From CAVURS01 sp963834425 (GTDB taxonomy: Bacteria > Actinomycetota > Actinomycetes > Actinomycetales > CAVURS01), in contig CAWIBR010000016.1 of NCBI GenBank assembly GCA_963834425.1, positions 62,001-126,000 on the forward strand: a stretch of DNA of 64,000 nt, read 5' to 3'. Shown here piece by piece: positions 1-8,211 of this stretch. Under the pieces are notes generated by a model, which saw only the letters and a program-made list of their open reading frames with translations, did not search any database and was not told where the DNA came from. The position numbers and the translations under genes are program-made. Positions within the stretch are counted from its first letter, which is position 1, and each line of letters opens with the position of its first letter.

Positions 1-258
1 CGCCCGGACCGCGTCCTCGCGACCAACGTGGAGTTCTGGGCCGCCGTCGTCCTGGACTTCGCCGAGGTGCCGCCGTCGATGTTCACGCCGATGTTCTCCT
101 GCGCCCGGACCGCAGGTTGGGCCGCGCACATCCTCGAGCAGCAGTCGACCGGCCGGCTGGTGCGACCGGCTGCCCGCTACGTCGGCCCCGGCCCGCGCCC
201 GCCGCAGGACGTCTCCGGCTGGACCGAAGCCATCCACGAGAGCGCGCCGGTCGCCTGA
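1..258 (+). CDS. citA: Citrate synthase, C-terminal fragment (gene starts before the window)
   Basis: Only the last 85 codons are present; the reading frame is open from base 1 and ends in TGA at 256-258. The residues around NVEFWAAVVLDFAEVP and MFTPMFSCARTAGWAAHILE match the C-terminal helical part of type II citrate synthases, which condense acetyl-CoA with oxaloacetate to citrate in the TCA cycle. The tail after WAAHILEQ carries the usual LVRPAARYVGP segment. The catalytic His and Asp residues should lie upstream, outside the window. It is followed after 68 bases by serC on the same strand; citA and serC are also near neighbours in mycobacteria (known synteny, from memory). Confidence 0.85.
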   Translation, partial: RPDRVLATNVEFWAAVVLDFAEVPPSMFTPMFSCARTAGWAAHILEQQSTGRLVRPAARYVGPGPRPPQDVSGWTEAIHESAPVA

Positions 259-326
259 CCACTTCGGGCCGTCCGGCGGATGGACGGCCGTCGGCCCGGC
301 CCACGCAACCTGGGATCATCGGGCCC

Positions 327-1469
327 ATGAGCGATGGCCTCCCCCTGACCATTCCCGCCGACCTCAAACCTCGTGACGGCCGCTTCGGCTCCGGACCGAG
401 CAAGGTGCGGCCGGCGCAGCTCGCGGCCCTGAGCGAGGTCGGCACGACGCTGATGGGCACCTCGCATCGCCAGCAACCGGTGCGAGCGGTTGTCCACCGC
501 GTCCGGTCCGGGCTGGCCGACCTCTTCAGCCTCCCCGAGGGTTACGAGGTGGTCCTCGGAAACGGTGGCACCACAGCGTTTTGGGACGCCGCAGCCTTCG
601 GGCTGATCAAGGAGCGCTCGCAGCACCTGGCCTTCGGCGAGTTCTCCAGCAAGTTCGCCTCGGTCGTCGCGGGCGCGCCGTTCCTCGGTGATCCGACGGT
701 GGTCACCGCGGAGCCGGGCAGCCTGGCCGCGCCGTACGCCGAGGACGGGGTCGACGCCTACGCCTGGCCGCACAACGAGACCTCGACGGGTGTGATGTCG
801 CCGGTGCGTCGGGTGGCCGGCGTCGCGGACAGCGCGGACGGCGGACCGCTCGTCCTGGTCGACGCGACCAGTGGCGCGGGTGGGCTGCCGGTCGACATCC
901 GTGAGGTCGACGTCTACTACTTCGCACCGCAGAAGTGCTTCGCCTCCGACGGCGGGCTGTGGCTCGCGATCATGTCGCCGGCGGCACTGGACCGGGTCGA
1001 GGAGATCGCCGCCGGCGGGCGGTGGGTGCCGGAGTTCCTGTCCCTGCCGACCGCCCTCAGCAACTCGCGGCTGGACCAGACCTACAACACGCCGGCCTTG
1101 GCCACCCTGGTGATGCTCGCCGACCAGATCGAGTGGATCAACGGCGAGGGCGGCCTGGACTGGGCGGTCAAGCGCACCGCCGACTCCTCCGGCCGGCTTT
1201 ACGGCTGGGCCGAGCGCACGTCGTACACCTCGCCGTATGTCGCCGATCCGGCGGCGCGCTCGCAGGTGGTCGGGACCATTGACTTCGACGAGTCGGTCGA
1301 CGCCCTGGCGGTGGCAAAGGTGTTGCGCGGCAATGGAATCGTGGACACCGAGCCCTATCGCAAGCTCGGCCGCAACCAGCTCCGGGTCGCAATGTTCCCG
1401 GCGGTCGAGCCGGACGACGTCGAGGCGCTGACGCAGTGCATCGACTACATCGTGGAGCGGTCCGGCTGA
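327..1469 (+). CDS. serC: Phosphoserine aminotransferase
   Basis: This 380-residue PLP enzyme converts 3-phosphohydroxypyruvate and glutamate to phosphoserine and 2-oxoglutarate in serine biosynthesis; the family also acts in pyridoxine synthesis. The start at ATG 327 gives the actinobacterial N-terminus MSDGLPLTIPADLKPRDGRFG; an upstream in-frame ATG would add an Arg-rich tail with no family match. The N-terminal GSGPSKVRP segment, the TGTSHRQQPV-like segment near residue 50, and FAPQKCFASDGGLW with the PLP-binding lysine at about K203 are all visible. The length is normal for the mycobacterial-type SerC. The next gene, an MFS transporter, seems to start inside the last 34 bases. Confidence 0.93.
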   Translation: MSDGLPLTIPADLKPRDGRFGSGPSKVRPAQLAALSEVGTTLMGTSHRQQPVRAVVHRVRSGLADLFSLPEGYEVVLGNGGTTAFWDAAAFGLIKERSQHLAFGEFSSKFASVVAGAPFLGDPTVVTAEPGSLAAPYAEDGVDAYAWPHNETSTGVMSPVRRVAGVADSADGGPLVLVDATSGAGGLPVDIREVDVYYFAPQKCFASDGGLWLAIMSPAALDRVEEIAAGGRWVPEFLSLPTALSNSRLDQTYNTPALATLVMLADQIEWINGEGGLDWAVKRTADSSGRLYGWAERTSYTSPYVADPAARSQVVGTIDFDESVDALAVAKVLRGNGIVDTEPYRKLGRNQLRVAMFPAVEPDDVEALTQCIDYIVERSG

Positions 1470-2728
1470 GGTTCGCGCGCGACCAGCTGACCCGGGCGGC
1501 CTACGCCACCTTCGCCTTCTGGGGCTGGTTCCTCTACGGCTTCGGGCCGGCCGTGCCGTTGCTGCGCGACGAGCAAGGCACCTCCCGAGCGGTGGCCGGG
1601 CTGCACGGTACGGCGATCGCGGTCGGCACGATCATCTCGGCGGCCGTCTCGGTGCCCCTCGTCCGACGGTTTCAGCGGCGCGGCACCCTGATCGGCGCGA
1701 CCGTCGTCGCGGCGGGCGGCATCACGTTGCTGGTCGCCGGGCCGTCGGTGCCGTTCACGCTGCCGGAGCGCTGATCGCGGGCATCGGCGGCGCGACCTGC
1801 CTCAACTCGGTCAACCCGGTCCTGTCCGACCACCACGGCCGCCTGGGTGCGGCCGCGATCAGCGAGGCCAACGCGATCGCCGCCGGCTGCGGGATCATCG
1901 CGCCGCTCGCGGTCGGCGTCAGCGTCGCCATCGGGCTGACCTGGCGCGGAGCCATCGTGCTGGCCCTGCCGCTCGCGGCGGTGTCCGTCGTCCTGGTGCT
2001 GCGCGCGCCCCGCTTGCCGGCGCTGGTCGCCGGACCGAGCTTCGGGATCGAGCCGGGGATCCCGCGTGGTCGCGATGGAGCCGAGCGCACCGGAGCCGGT
2101 CGAGGCTCCGACGACTGAGGGTGGCCGCCGACCGCTCGCGCTCCCCTTCTGGCTGGCCCTGGGCCTGCTGATCTCGGGCGTGGCCGCCGAGTTCTGCACC
2201 ACCTTCTGGGCGCCGGACCTGCTGCACGCGCGCGACGGCATGACCACGGGTGGTGGCAGCGCGGCGGTCAGCGCCTTCCTGGTCGGCATGACGCTGGGCC
2301 GACTGGCCGGCGTGCCGCTGACCGTGCGGTTGTCGGGCAGCCGGATCCTGTTCGGTGCGTTGGCCCTGAGCCTGGTCGGCTGGGCGACCTTCTGGCTGAC
2401 CACCACCGCGGTCGTCGCGGTCATCGGCCTGGCGGTCTTCGGGCTCGGGCTGTCGTTCGTCTACCCGCTCGCGCTGGTGCGCCTGATGGTCACCTCGGAG
2501 GGTCGCCCGGACACGGCGAACGCTGTCTGCTCGCTGGGCGTCGGCATCGCCAGCGGCATCGCACCCTTCGCGCTCGGGGCATTGGCCGACCACGTCGGCT
2601 CGCACCGGGGCTTCCTGCTCGTGCCGGTGATCCTGGTGATCGGCCTGCTGTTCCTGCTGGTCAGCGTCGGGTCGCTCCGCTGGGCGCGGAGATCAGTCGC
2701 GACCAGCCCGGCGACGGGTGCGGGCTAG
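1436..2728 (+). pseudogene. MFS transporter, broken by two compensating frameshifts
   Basis: Three consecutive fragments in different frames together give one 12-TM major facilitator protein. Fragment 1 is 1436-1774 (ends VPFTLPER-stop). Fragment 2 is about 1757-2118 in another frame and starts AAGALIAGIGGATCLNSV. Fragment 3 runs to 2728 in the first frame (LPFWLALGLLISGVAAEF onward). The joins fall near 1755-1765 and 2050-2070, and both sides stay hydrophobic and family-like. The GTG at 1436 overlaps serC by 34 bases; a later start cannot be excluded. The substrate is unknown. Since the two shifts cancel and neighbouring genes are broken in the same way, sequence error is at least as likely as real inactivation. 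Confidence 0.6.
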
Positions 2729-3758
2729 CAACCAGAGCACGGCGCCCGCGATCACCAGGGCGAGGCCGATCAGCGCAGCGCCGACGAGGTGTGCGGCGTC
2801 CCCATTCGACGATGGCGCAACCGATTTCGCGGCGCTGCCGGCTCGCCTGCGACCCCGCCGAGGACGCCGGTCGAGGACCCGGTCGAGGGCGGGGCGGCTG
2901 GCACGGCGACCTTCCACAAGTACTGGTCGCGGCCCTCGGAGCCGACGACGATGCTCCGGCCCCCGTCGATCACCGCCATCGTCTCGCCCTGTTGTTGCTC
3001 AGGGCAGGGCGATCCGGGTCTGGGCGACGAGCGCCTTCCCGTCGTACGCCGGGGGTTGGTAGACCGTCGCGCCGGTGTAGTCGCGCACGATGATCCGCCC
3101 GTCCGGCAGGGCGACACCGTCGGTGGGCAGCACCTGCGAGACGTGTCCGACGACCGTGGCCAGGGCCGGTGTCGTGACGTCGTGGCCGGCCAGCGCCGAC
3201 CGGACCGCGGCCGGCGGCACCTGCAGGACGGTGCCACCGAGCAGGCCCTTGGTGACGATCAGCAGCCGCCCGTCAGAGGTCCAGATCAGCGACTCGGCAT
3301 CGCTCGGGCCGCCGGGGTAGCGCACCCGCAGGTTGACCGGCGTGACGGTGACCGAGCGGATCGGGGTCGGCTCGCGGATCAGCCGCAGGACGACCGAGGT
3401 GCGGTCGGCGCGGTTGTCGCCGATGTCACCGATCCAGAGCATCGAGCGGCCGCTCGGGTCGCGGCCCGACGTCATGGCTTCGCAGTCGCGAGCGTCGGTG
3501 CGTTCCTTCAGGACCGCGACGGTCCGGCCGGTCGTCAGCGAGACGGCGAACGCGCGGGCACTGTCGCCGGAGTCGTTGACCGTCCAGACGACGCCGGGGT
3601 CGGTCGGGCTCGCGGTGAGCCCACTCGACTCGACGATCCGCGGGTCGGAGATCCGGACCAGATGGGTGGGGGCCGGTGCAGCGACAAGCGCCCGGAGCAC
3701 CCGGAGCACCCGGAGACAGGAGCAGGCCGAGGGCCAGCACCCCCGCGACGCCGCTCAC
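2693..3758 (-). pseudogene. Secreted, C-terminally anchored beta-propeller-like protein (phytase-esterase-like), frameshifted
   Basis: Read on the minus strand from GTG 3758, a signal peptide (VSGVAGVLALGLLLSPGAP) leads by a frame change near 3690-3710 into the main domain (LVRISDPRIVESSGL, VNDSGDSARAFAV, CEAMTSG, WIGDIGDN). A second shift near 3000 joins TRIALP to EQQQGETMAVIDGGR, and a third near 2850 joins a Pro/Ala linker to a last TM helix (HLVGAALIGLALVIAGAVLWL) with an Arg-rich cytoplasmic end. The design is signal peptide, repeat-rich extracellular domain and C-terminal anchor, as in secreted WD40/esterase-like proteins of actinomycetes. Function is not known. It converges on the MFS gene and overlaps it by about 36 bases. 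Confidence 0.55.
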
Positions 3759-3872
3759 CGCAAGATCATCGCCGATCTGGCCGATCGTCGCGGGCGAGCC
3801 CGTAACCCCGCGGCCCGAGGCCTCGTTTCCCAGGTGTCCAGGCCGGGACCGGAGGGCGAGGAGGAGCGAGTG

Positions 3873-5044
3873 ATGGATGGGCCGAGCGAACCTGAGGCGG
3901 GCGCGCCGACCACCGTCCATCTCCTGCGCTGGCGCGCGGTGGCGGCTGCGCTGCCGGCGCTCGCCCTGCTGAGCGGGGGTCTGGCACTGGCTGGCAGCGG
4001 CGCCCCGAGCGGCCCGACGCATGGAGCGGGTGCGTCGGTCACACGTGGGGCGACGCTGCCAGTCATCCCTTCGGCGCCGGTCACCGTGCCCGGTACGGCG
4101 GGGGGCCTGGTTCCTGGCCTGGCCCTGCCCCCTGCCGGCGGCACGGGCTCCTACACCCTGGACGCCCAGGGCATCCCCGGGCCGGCGCTCGCGGCGTACC
4201 ACCGGGCAGCCGGCGTGGTCGGCAACGCCGACCCGGCCTGCCACATCGACTGGGCACTCATCGCCGCGATCGGCCGGGTGGAGAGCGACCACGGCCGGTA
4301 CGGCGGGAGTTCGCTGACCCCCGCCGGGCTGGACCAGCCGGGCGTCTATGGCGTGGAGCTGAATGGTGCCAATGGAATGGCATCGATCCCGGACACCGAC
4401 CACGGCGTCCTGGACCACGACACCGTGTGGGACCGCGCGGTCGGGCCGATGCAGTTCATCCCGTCGACCTGGCGGATCGTCGGCAGCGACCTGGACGGCG
4501 ACGGCGTGAAGAACCCGCAGGACATCAACGACGCGGCCGCGGCGACGGCCATCTATCTGTGCGCTGGTCCGGGCAACCTGGCCGATCCCGCTGATGCCTA
4601 TGCGGCGGTGCGCCGCTACAACAACTCGGACAGCTATGCCCGCACGGTCCTGGCCATCGCGCAGGCCTACCGCGAGGGCAAGACGATGCTGCCGCTGGCC
4701 GACCTCCCAGCGGGTTCTGGCTCCGGGTCGTCCGCCGCGCGGTCGAGCGCGAAGCCGGCCGGCGGCGCGACTCACCACACGACGTCGGGCGGCGGGTCCG
4801 GCGCCCGCGGCTCGGCGTCGGCGACGGGTGCGCCCCCTGGCTCCGCCGGGGTGGGCTCGGGGGGCGCACCCAAACCTGGCGGCGCGGTGGCGCGGTCGCC
4901 TCGATCGTGTCCAAGGTCGGGTCCGCCGTACCCACCGCCTTGCCCAGCCCGGTCTCCTCGATCGTCTGCCCGATCACGACCGTCGGTTCCGGCCTCGGCC
5001 TGCCGCCGCTCCCGCTGCCGGGCTGTCCGACGCCGTCGCCGTGA
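3873..5044 (+). CDS. Lytic murein transglycosylase (SLT_2/MltB-like), frameshift near the C-terminus
   Basis: The protein cleaves peptidoglycan glycan strands outside the membrane. ATG 3873 follows GAGGAG; GTG 3870 is an alternative. A signal-anchor (VAAALPALALLSGGLALAG) precedes the catalytic domain, which has IDWALIAAIGRVESDHGRYG with the likely catalytic Glu at E137, AVGPMQFIPSTWR, and AVRRYNNSDSYARTVL. A Ser/Gly/Ala-rich linker follows. Near 4885-4900 the frame changes: the continuation ending in LGLPPLPLPGCPTPSP stops at 5042-5044, while the unshifted frame runs into the downstream repeat and stops at 5099. The shifted tail looks like the native end. The catalytic domain is intact either way. 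Confidence 0.8.
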
Positions 5045-5055
5045 AGGTCAAGAGA

Positions 5056-5166
5056 CAAGAGCGCCTAGAAGCAAGGGCGCCTCGTACGCCGCGGGGTGAG
5101 TTCTCCTCGCGGGCCGACGCAACGGCTGTCGATGCAACTTTGCGTCAGATGACGCAAAGTTGCATC
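5056..5166. repeat. Dispersed palindromic repeat, copy A
   Basis: It starts with CAAGAGCGCCTAG, has AGCAAGGGCGC at 5070-5080 and TTCTCCTCGCGGG near 5101-5113, and ends in a perfect 17-bp inverted repeat at 5131-5147 and 5150-5166 with a 2-base loop. It resembles copy B at 13660-13787 over most of its length. It lies between the convergent transglycosylase gene and the MFS operon, a position that suits a two-way terminator. Confidence 0.7.
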
Positions 5167-5193
5167 AATGGCGCGCTTTGCTCTTAGCCCGGG

Positions 5194-5280
5194 TCAGCGG
5201 ACGAGGGCTCCGATGACGACGACCAGGACGAGCACGGCGAGGGCGCCGGGGATGACCCAGCGCCGCACCCGCGGGCTCAC
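5194..5280 (-). CDS. 28-residue single-pass membrane micropeptide
   Basis: GTG at 5280 overlaps the stop codon of the upstream MFS gene as GTGA. The product begins VSPRVRRWVIPG, is one hydrophobic helix (ALAVLVLVVVIGALV) and ends in Arg before TGA at 5194-5196. A positively charged N-terminus followed by a single TM helix is typical of small membrane proteins that associate with transporters. The coupling to the MFS gene supports real translation, but no homologue is known to me and it could be chance. Confidence 0.45.
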   Translation of the reverse strand: MSPRVRRWVIPGALAVLVLVVVIGALVR

Positions 5281-6551
5281 GACCTGATCACAGCTCCATC
5301 ATGGTGCAGGCGAGGGTGCGGGATCTCGATCAGCTCGGGGCTCAGCTTGACCCGGCGGGTGCGCACCAGCCAGAGGATCGCGCCGAGCGCCGTCGCAATG
5401 GTGACCAGGGCCCCGAACAGGATCGACCACCGGGCGCCCCAGGTCTCGCCGATCCAGCCGACGATGGGCGAGCCGATCGGCGTACCGCCCATGAACACCG
5501 CCATGTAGAGCGCCATCACCCGACCGCGCAGGGCCGGCTCGACGCTCATCTGCACGGTCGCGTTGGCACTCGTGATCATCGTGAGCGCCGACAGCCCGAC
5601 CGGGATCAGCGTGAGGGCGAAGAGCCAGTAGGTCGGCATCATCGAGTTGATCGCCGCGAAGATCCCGAAGGCGAGCGCCGCACCGACGACGTGGCGCATC
5701 CGTGGCTTCTCGCGCCGGGCCGCGAGCAAGGCGCCGGCCAGCGAACCGATCGCCATGATCGACCCGAGGATGCCGTACTCCCCCGCGCCCTTGTGGAAGA
5801 CCGTGGTCGCCATGAAGGCGGTCGTCATCTGGAAGTTCAGCCCGAACGCGCCGACCGCGAAGACGATGACCAGGATCAGCATGATGTCCGGTCGGTGCCA
5901 CACGTAGCGAAAGCCATCGCGCAGCTGTCCCTTGGCCCGAACCGTCGGCGGGGTGATCCGCAGCTCGCGAACTCGCATGCGCCACAACGAGATCAGGACG
6001 GCGCCGAAGCTCGCGGCGTTGATGATGAAGACCGGCCCGGTGCCGACCCACGCGATCAGCAGACCCGCGATGCCGGGGCCGATCAGCCGCCCGGCGTTGA
6101 ACGTCGCGCTGTTGAGGCCGACGGCGTTGGACAGGTGCTCGCGCGGCACCATCTCGCTGACGAACGTCTGCCGCGCGGGGTTGTCCAGGGCCGTCGCGAC
6201 CCCCAGGCCGAGGGCGAAGAGGTAGACCATCCAGAGCTGGACGGTGCCGGTGATGACGAGGATGCCGAGCAGGAGAGCCAGCACACCCATCGCGAGCTGC
6301 GTGCACATGAGCAGCCCGCGCTTGGACATGCGGTCAGCAATCAACCCGCCGTACGGCGCGAGCAGGAGCACCGGCAGGAACTGCAGGCCGGTGGTGATGC
6401 CCACGGCCTGGGCGGAGTGGTGGGTCAGGATGGTCAGGACCAGCCAGTCCTGGGCCACCCGCTGCATCCAGGTGCCGATGTTGGACACCATCGAGCCGGT
6501 CAGCCAGAGGCGGTAGTTGCGGGAGTTCAGGGCACGGAAGGTAGGGCTCAC
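5277..6551 (-). CDS. MFS transporter (DHA3/MFS_3 type)
   Basis: This is a 424-residue 12-TM transporter, probably a proton-driven drug exporter. FRALNSRNYRLWLTGSMVSNIGTWMQRVAQDWLV is the classic start of the EntS/MFS_3 family (given here only as a description of residues 5-37). GGLIADRMSKR carries the loop 2-3 motif and NPARQTFVSEMV lies near residue 125. GTG at 6551 overlaps the MarR stop as GTGA, so the two are translationally coupled, and a micropeptide is coupled at the other end. A MarR regulator beside such a pump suggests ligand-induced efflux. The C-terminus is a cytoplasmic His/Arg-rich tail. Confidence 0.88.
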   Translation of the reverse strand: MSPTFRALNSRNYRLWLTGSMVSNIGTWMQRVAQDWLVLTILTHHSAQAVGITTGLQFLPVLLLAPYGGLIADRMSKRGLLMCTQLAMGVLALLLGILVITGTVQLWMVYLFALGLGVATALDNPARQTFVSEMVPREHLSNAVGLNSATFNAGRLIGPGIAGLLIAWVGTGPVFIINAASFGAVLISLWRMRVRELRITPPTVRAKGQLRDGFRYVWHRPDIMLILVIVFAVGAFGLNFQMTTAFMATTVFHKGAGEYGILGSIMAIGSLAGALLAARREKPRMRHVVGAALAFGIFAAINSMMPTYWLFALTLIPVGLSALTMITSANATVQMSVEPALRGRVMALYMAVFMGGTPIGSPIVGWIGETWGARWSILFGALVTIATALGAILWLVRTRRVKLSPELIEIPHPRLHHDGAVIRS

Positions 6552-7010
6552 GACTCGGCGATCCTCAAGGCGATCTCGGAGGCCCGAGCCAGCGTGGCCC
6601 GGTCCTCGGGTGACAGTTCGGCGATCCGCTTGGCCAGCCAGGCGGTCCGTTGCTTGCGGGTCTCGTGGACGACGGCCGCGCCGCGCTCGGTGACCGACAT
6701 CAGCACCTGCCGGCCGTCGTCCGGGTGGTCGGTGCGCATGACCAGGCCGGCGTCGACCAGGCAGTTGAGCGTGCGGGTCATCGACGGCGGCTGGACCTTC
6801 TCGTGCTCGGCCAGCTCACGGGGCGTCTTCGGCCCATGGATTGACCAGGGCGCCGAGCACGGAGTACTGACCGGTCGAGATGTCGTCGTCGCTGCGCTGC
6901 TGGCGCAGGCGGCGGGCGAGCTTCATCACCGAGACCCGCAGATCCGCCGCCAGCGTGGCCGGCCGGGCGGCCGGGACCGCAACAGCTGGCGCGGTGGTGG
7001 TCTGGGGCAT
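6548..7010 (-). CDS. MarR family transcriptional regulator, one frameshift
   Basis: This is the probable repressor of the following MFS gene. The N-terminal part (LAADLRVSVMKLARRLRQQR, then GQYSVLGALVN) and the C-terminal part (RELAEHEKVQPPSMTRTLNC, then GLVMRTDHPDDGRQVLMSV) are in different frames; the join is near 6825-6840, where the native reading should be LVNHGPKTPREL. Winged-helix recognition helix and wing (DGRQ) are present. I choose ATG 7010 (MPQTTTAP) rather than ATG 7028 because a palindromic operator at 7014-7041 would otherwise lie inside the coding region. The stop overlaps the MFS start. The break is probably a sequence error, since the operon around it is intact. Confidence 0.75.
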
Positions 7011-7013
7011 GTC

Positions 7014-7041
7014 GTTAGCGTATCTCATTACCTATGCTAAC
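7014..7041. promoter_or_regulatory. Probable MarR operator
   Basis: GTTAGCGTA and TATGCTAAC form a 9-bp inverted repeat (one mismatch) separated by 10 bases. It sits 4 bases upstream of the chosen marR start codon, where a bound dimer would block the promoter. Symmetric TTAGC-type half-sites of this size are usual for MarR dimers; autoregulation and control of the MFS gene are inferred. Confidence 0.6.
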
Positions 7042-7106
7042 GATCTCGGGGGCCGAACATTCCCCGTGCCGGCCCGCACGACCGAAGGACCGACGGCCGG
7101 TTCGGC

Positions 7107-7889
7107 CTAGTCGGAGACGCCGATGTGCAGCCGGCTGAAGAGGCGCTCGAGGACGGCGTGGTCGCCCTCCTCGGACACCTCGCCATCGGTCGGCCGACCC
7201 CAGAGCATCAGGTCGAGGTCGGCCGCGGAGCCGCGGACCACGGCATCGACCCCGTCCGAGCCGTCCAGCCCGAGCAGCGGGTCGACCTCGCGCACCGCGT
7301 GGCCGTCGTCCGGCAGCTCGACCACGAACGCGTGGTCGCCGGCGTCGACGTAGATCTCCCCAGCCGACCCGGCCCGCGAGGCCGAGTGCGCGAGGACGCC
7401 GGGATGCCCGGCGAACCACTCCAGCACCTCCTCGACGCCGTCCGCGGCCAGCACGGGGTCGACCGTGCGGACCGGTCCGCCGGCCGCCAGTTCCCCGTCG
7501 ACCCGGTGCACCATCGCCTCCTGAGCCATCCGCCGGAACCAGAAGCCGGTGCTGTGCTCGCCCGGGAACCAGGTCCAGGTCTCACCGTCCGGCCCGCGCT
7601 CGGCCAGCTCCTTGGTCAAGGCGGCCAGCTGCTGGTCGTGGAAGTCGACGACGGCAGCTCCATCCGGGGCGATGACGCTCTCGCCCTCGCGCGGAGCCCG
7701 ACCCAGTCGCAGCGCTGCCAGCTTGTGGGCGTAGACCTCGCCGCAGTGTCCGACCAGGTCCTGCATGGTCCAACCCGGGCAGCTCGGCACGGCCGTCTCG
7801 AGGTCGATCATCCGCCCGAGCTCGGACAGCCGCGCGCCGTCGTGGCTCAGGTGGTCGAGGTAGGCATCAGGGCTCAGCCGGGTGCTCAT
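7107..7889 (-). CDS. Maleylpyruvate isomerase family, mycothiol-dependent-type protein
   Basis: This 260-residue protein has the DinB-like N-terminal four-helix bundle of the MDMPI family (DHLSHDGARLSELGRMIDL, then VPSCPGWTMQDLVGHCGEVY) and the C-terminal SCP-like domain. The putative metal ligands are the conserved His/Glu residues: H in LVGHCGEVY and H in MVHRVDGELA. Most actinobacterial members have no assigned substrate; only a few isomerise maleylpyruvate with mycothiol. ATG 7889 gives MSTRLSPDAY. It is divergent from the DUF2530 gene with a 24-base gap, so the promoters must overlap or be leaderless. Confidence 0.82.
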   Translation of the reverse strand: MSTRLSPDAYLDHLSHDGARLSELGRMIDLETAVPSCPGWTMQDLVGHCGEVYAHKLAALRLGRAPREGESVIAPDGAAVVDFHDQQLAALTKELAERGPDGETWTWFPGEHSTGFWFRRMAQEAMVHRVDGELAAGGPVRTVDPVLAADGVEEVLEWFAGHPGVLAHSASRAGSAGEIYVDAGDHAFVVELPDDGHAVREVDPLLGLDGSDGVDAVVRGSAADLDLMLWGRPTDGEVSEEGDHAVLERLFSRLHIGVSD

Positions 7890-7913
7890 GGCCTCGACAC
7901 TAGGCTCCGGGGC

Positions 7914-8192
7914 GTGACATCCGCATCGCCCGAGGACGCTGCGCCCGGTCTGTCCGGTCCGTCTGCTCCGTCGGGGCCGCCTGCCTTGGAGCCGCTGCAT
8001 GTCAACGTCTTCCGGCTGGTCCTGATCGGTACGGCGATCTGGGCGGTCGCGCTCGTCGTCACCCTCGTCGTGCCGAGCCTGCACTCGGGCTCGCGCAGCT
8101 GGTGGCCCTGGACTCCGGTGGCCGGCGTCCTGTTGGGCCTGGCCGGCCTGGCCTACCTCCATCGCGGCCGCGGCAACGCCGCCGCCCAGTAA
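7914..8192 (+). CDS. DUF2530 small membrane protein
   Basis: This is a 92-residue protein with a Pro/Ser-rich N-terminus, then LEPLHVNVFRLVLIGTAIWA leading into two TM helices separated by a short SGSRSWWPWTPVAG loop, and a basic C-terminus. These are the marks of the actinobacterial DUF2530 family, whose function is unknown; a member lies in the corresponding mycobacterial region near Rv0882. GTG 7914 is chosen as it follows GGGGC and leaves a compact gene. The neighbour downstream is convergent, 19 bases away. Confidence 0.75.
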   Translation: MTSASPEDAAPGLSGPSAPSGPPALEPLHVNVFRLVLIGTAIWAVALVVTLVVPSLHSGSRSWWPWTPVAGVLLGLAGLAYLHRGRGNAAAQ

Positions 8193-8211
8193 CGTCCGGT
8201 CAAACGCTGCC

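Noticed and set aside
83..773. Open frames on the minus strand opposite citA and serC
   Set aside because: They are antisense to two well-recognised genes and rich in Arg and Pro without motifs.
1755..2070. Programmed frameshifting in the MFS gene
   Set aside because: No slippery heptamer stands at the joins, and similar breaks occur in unrelated genes throughout the window.
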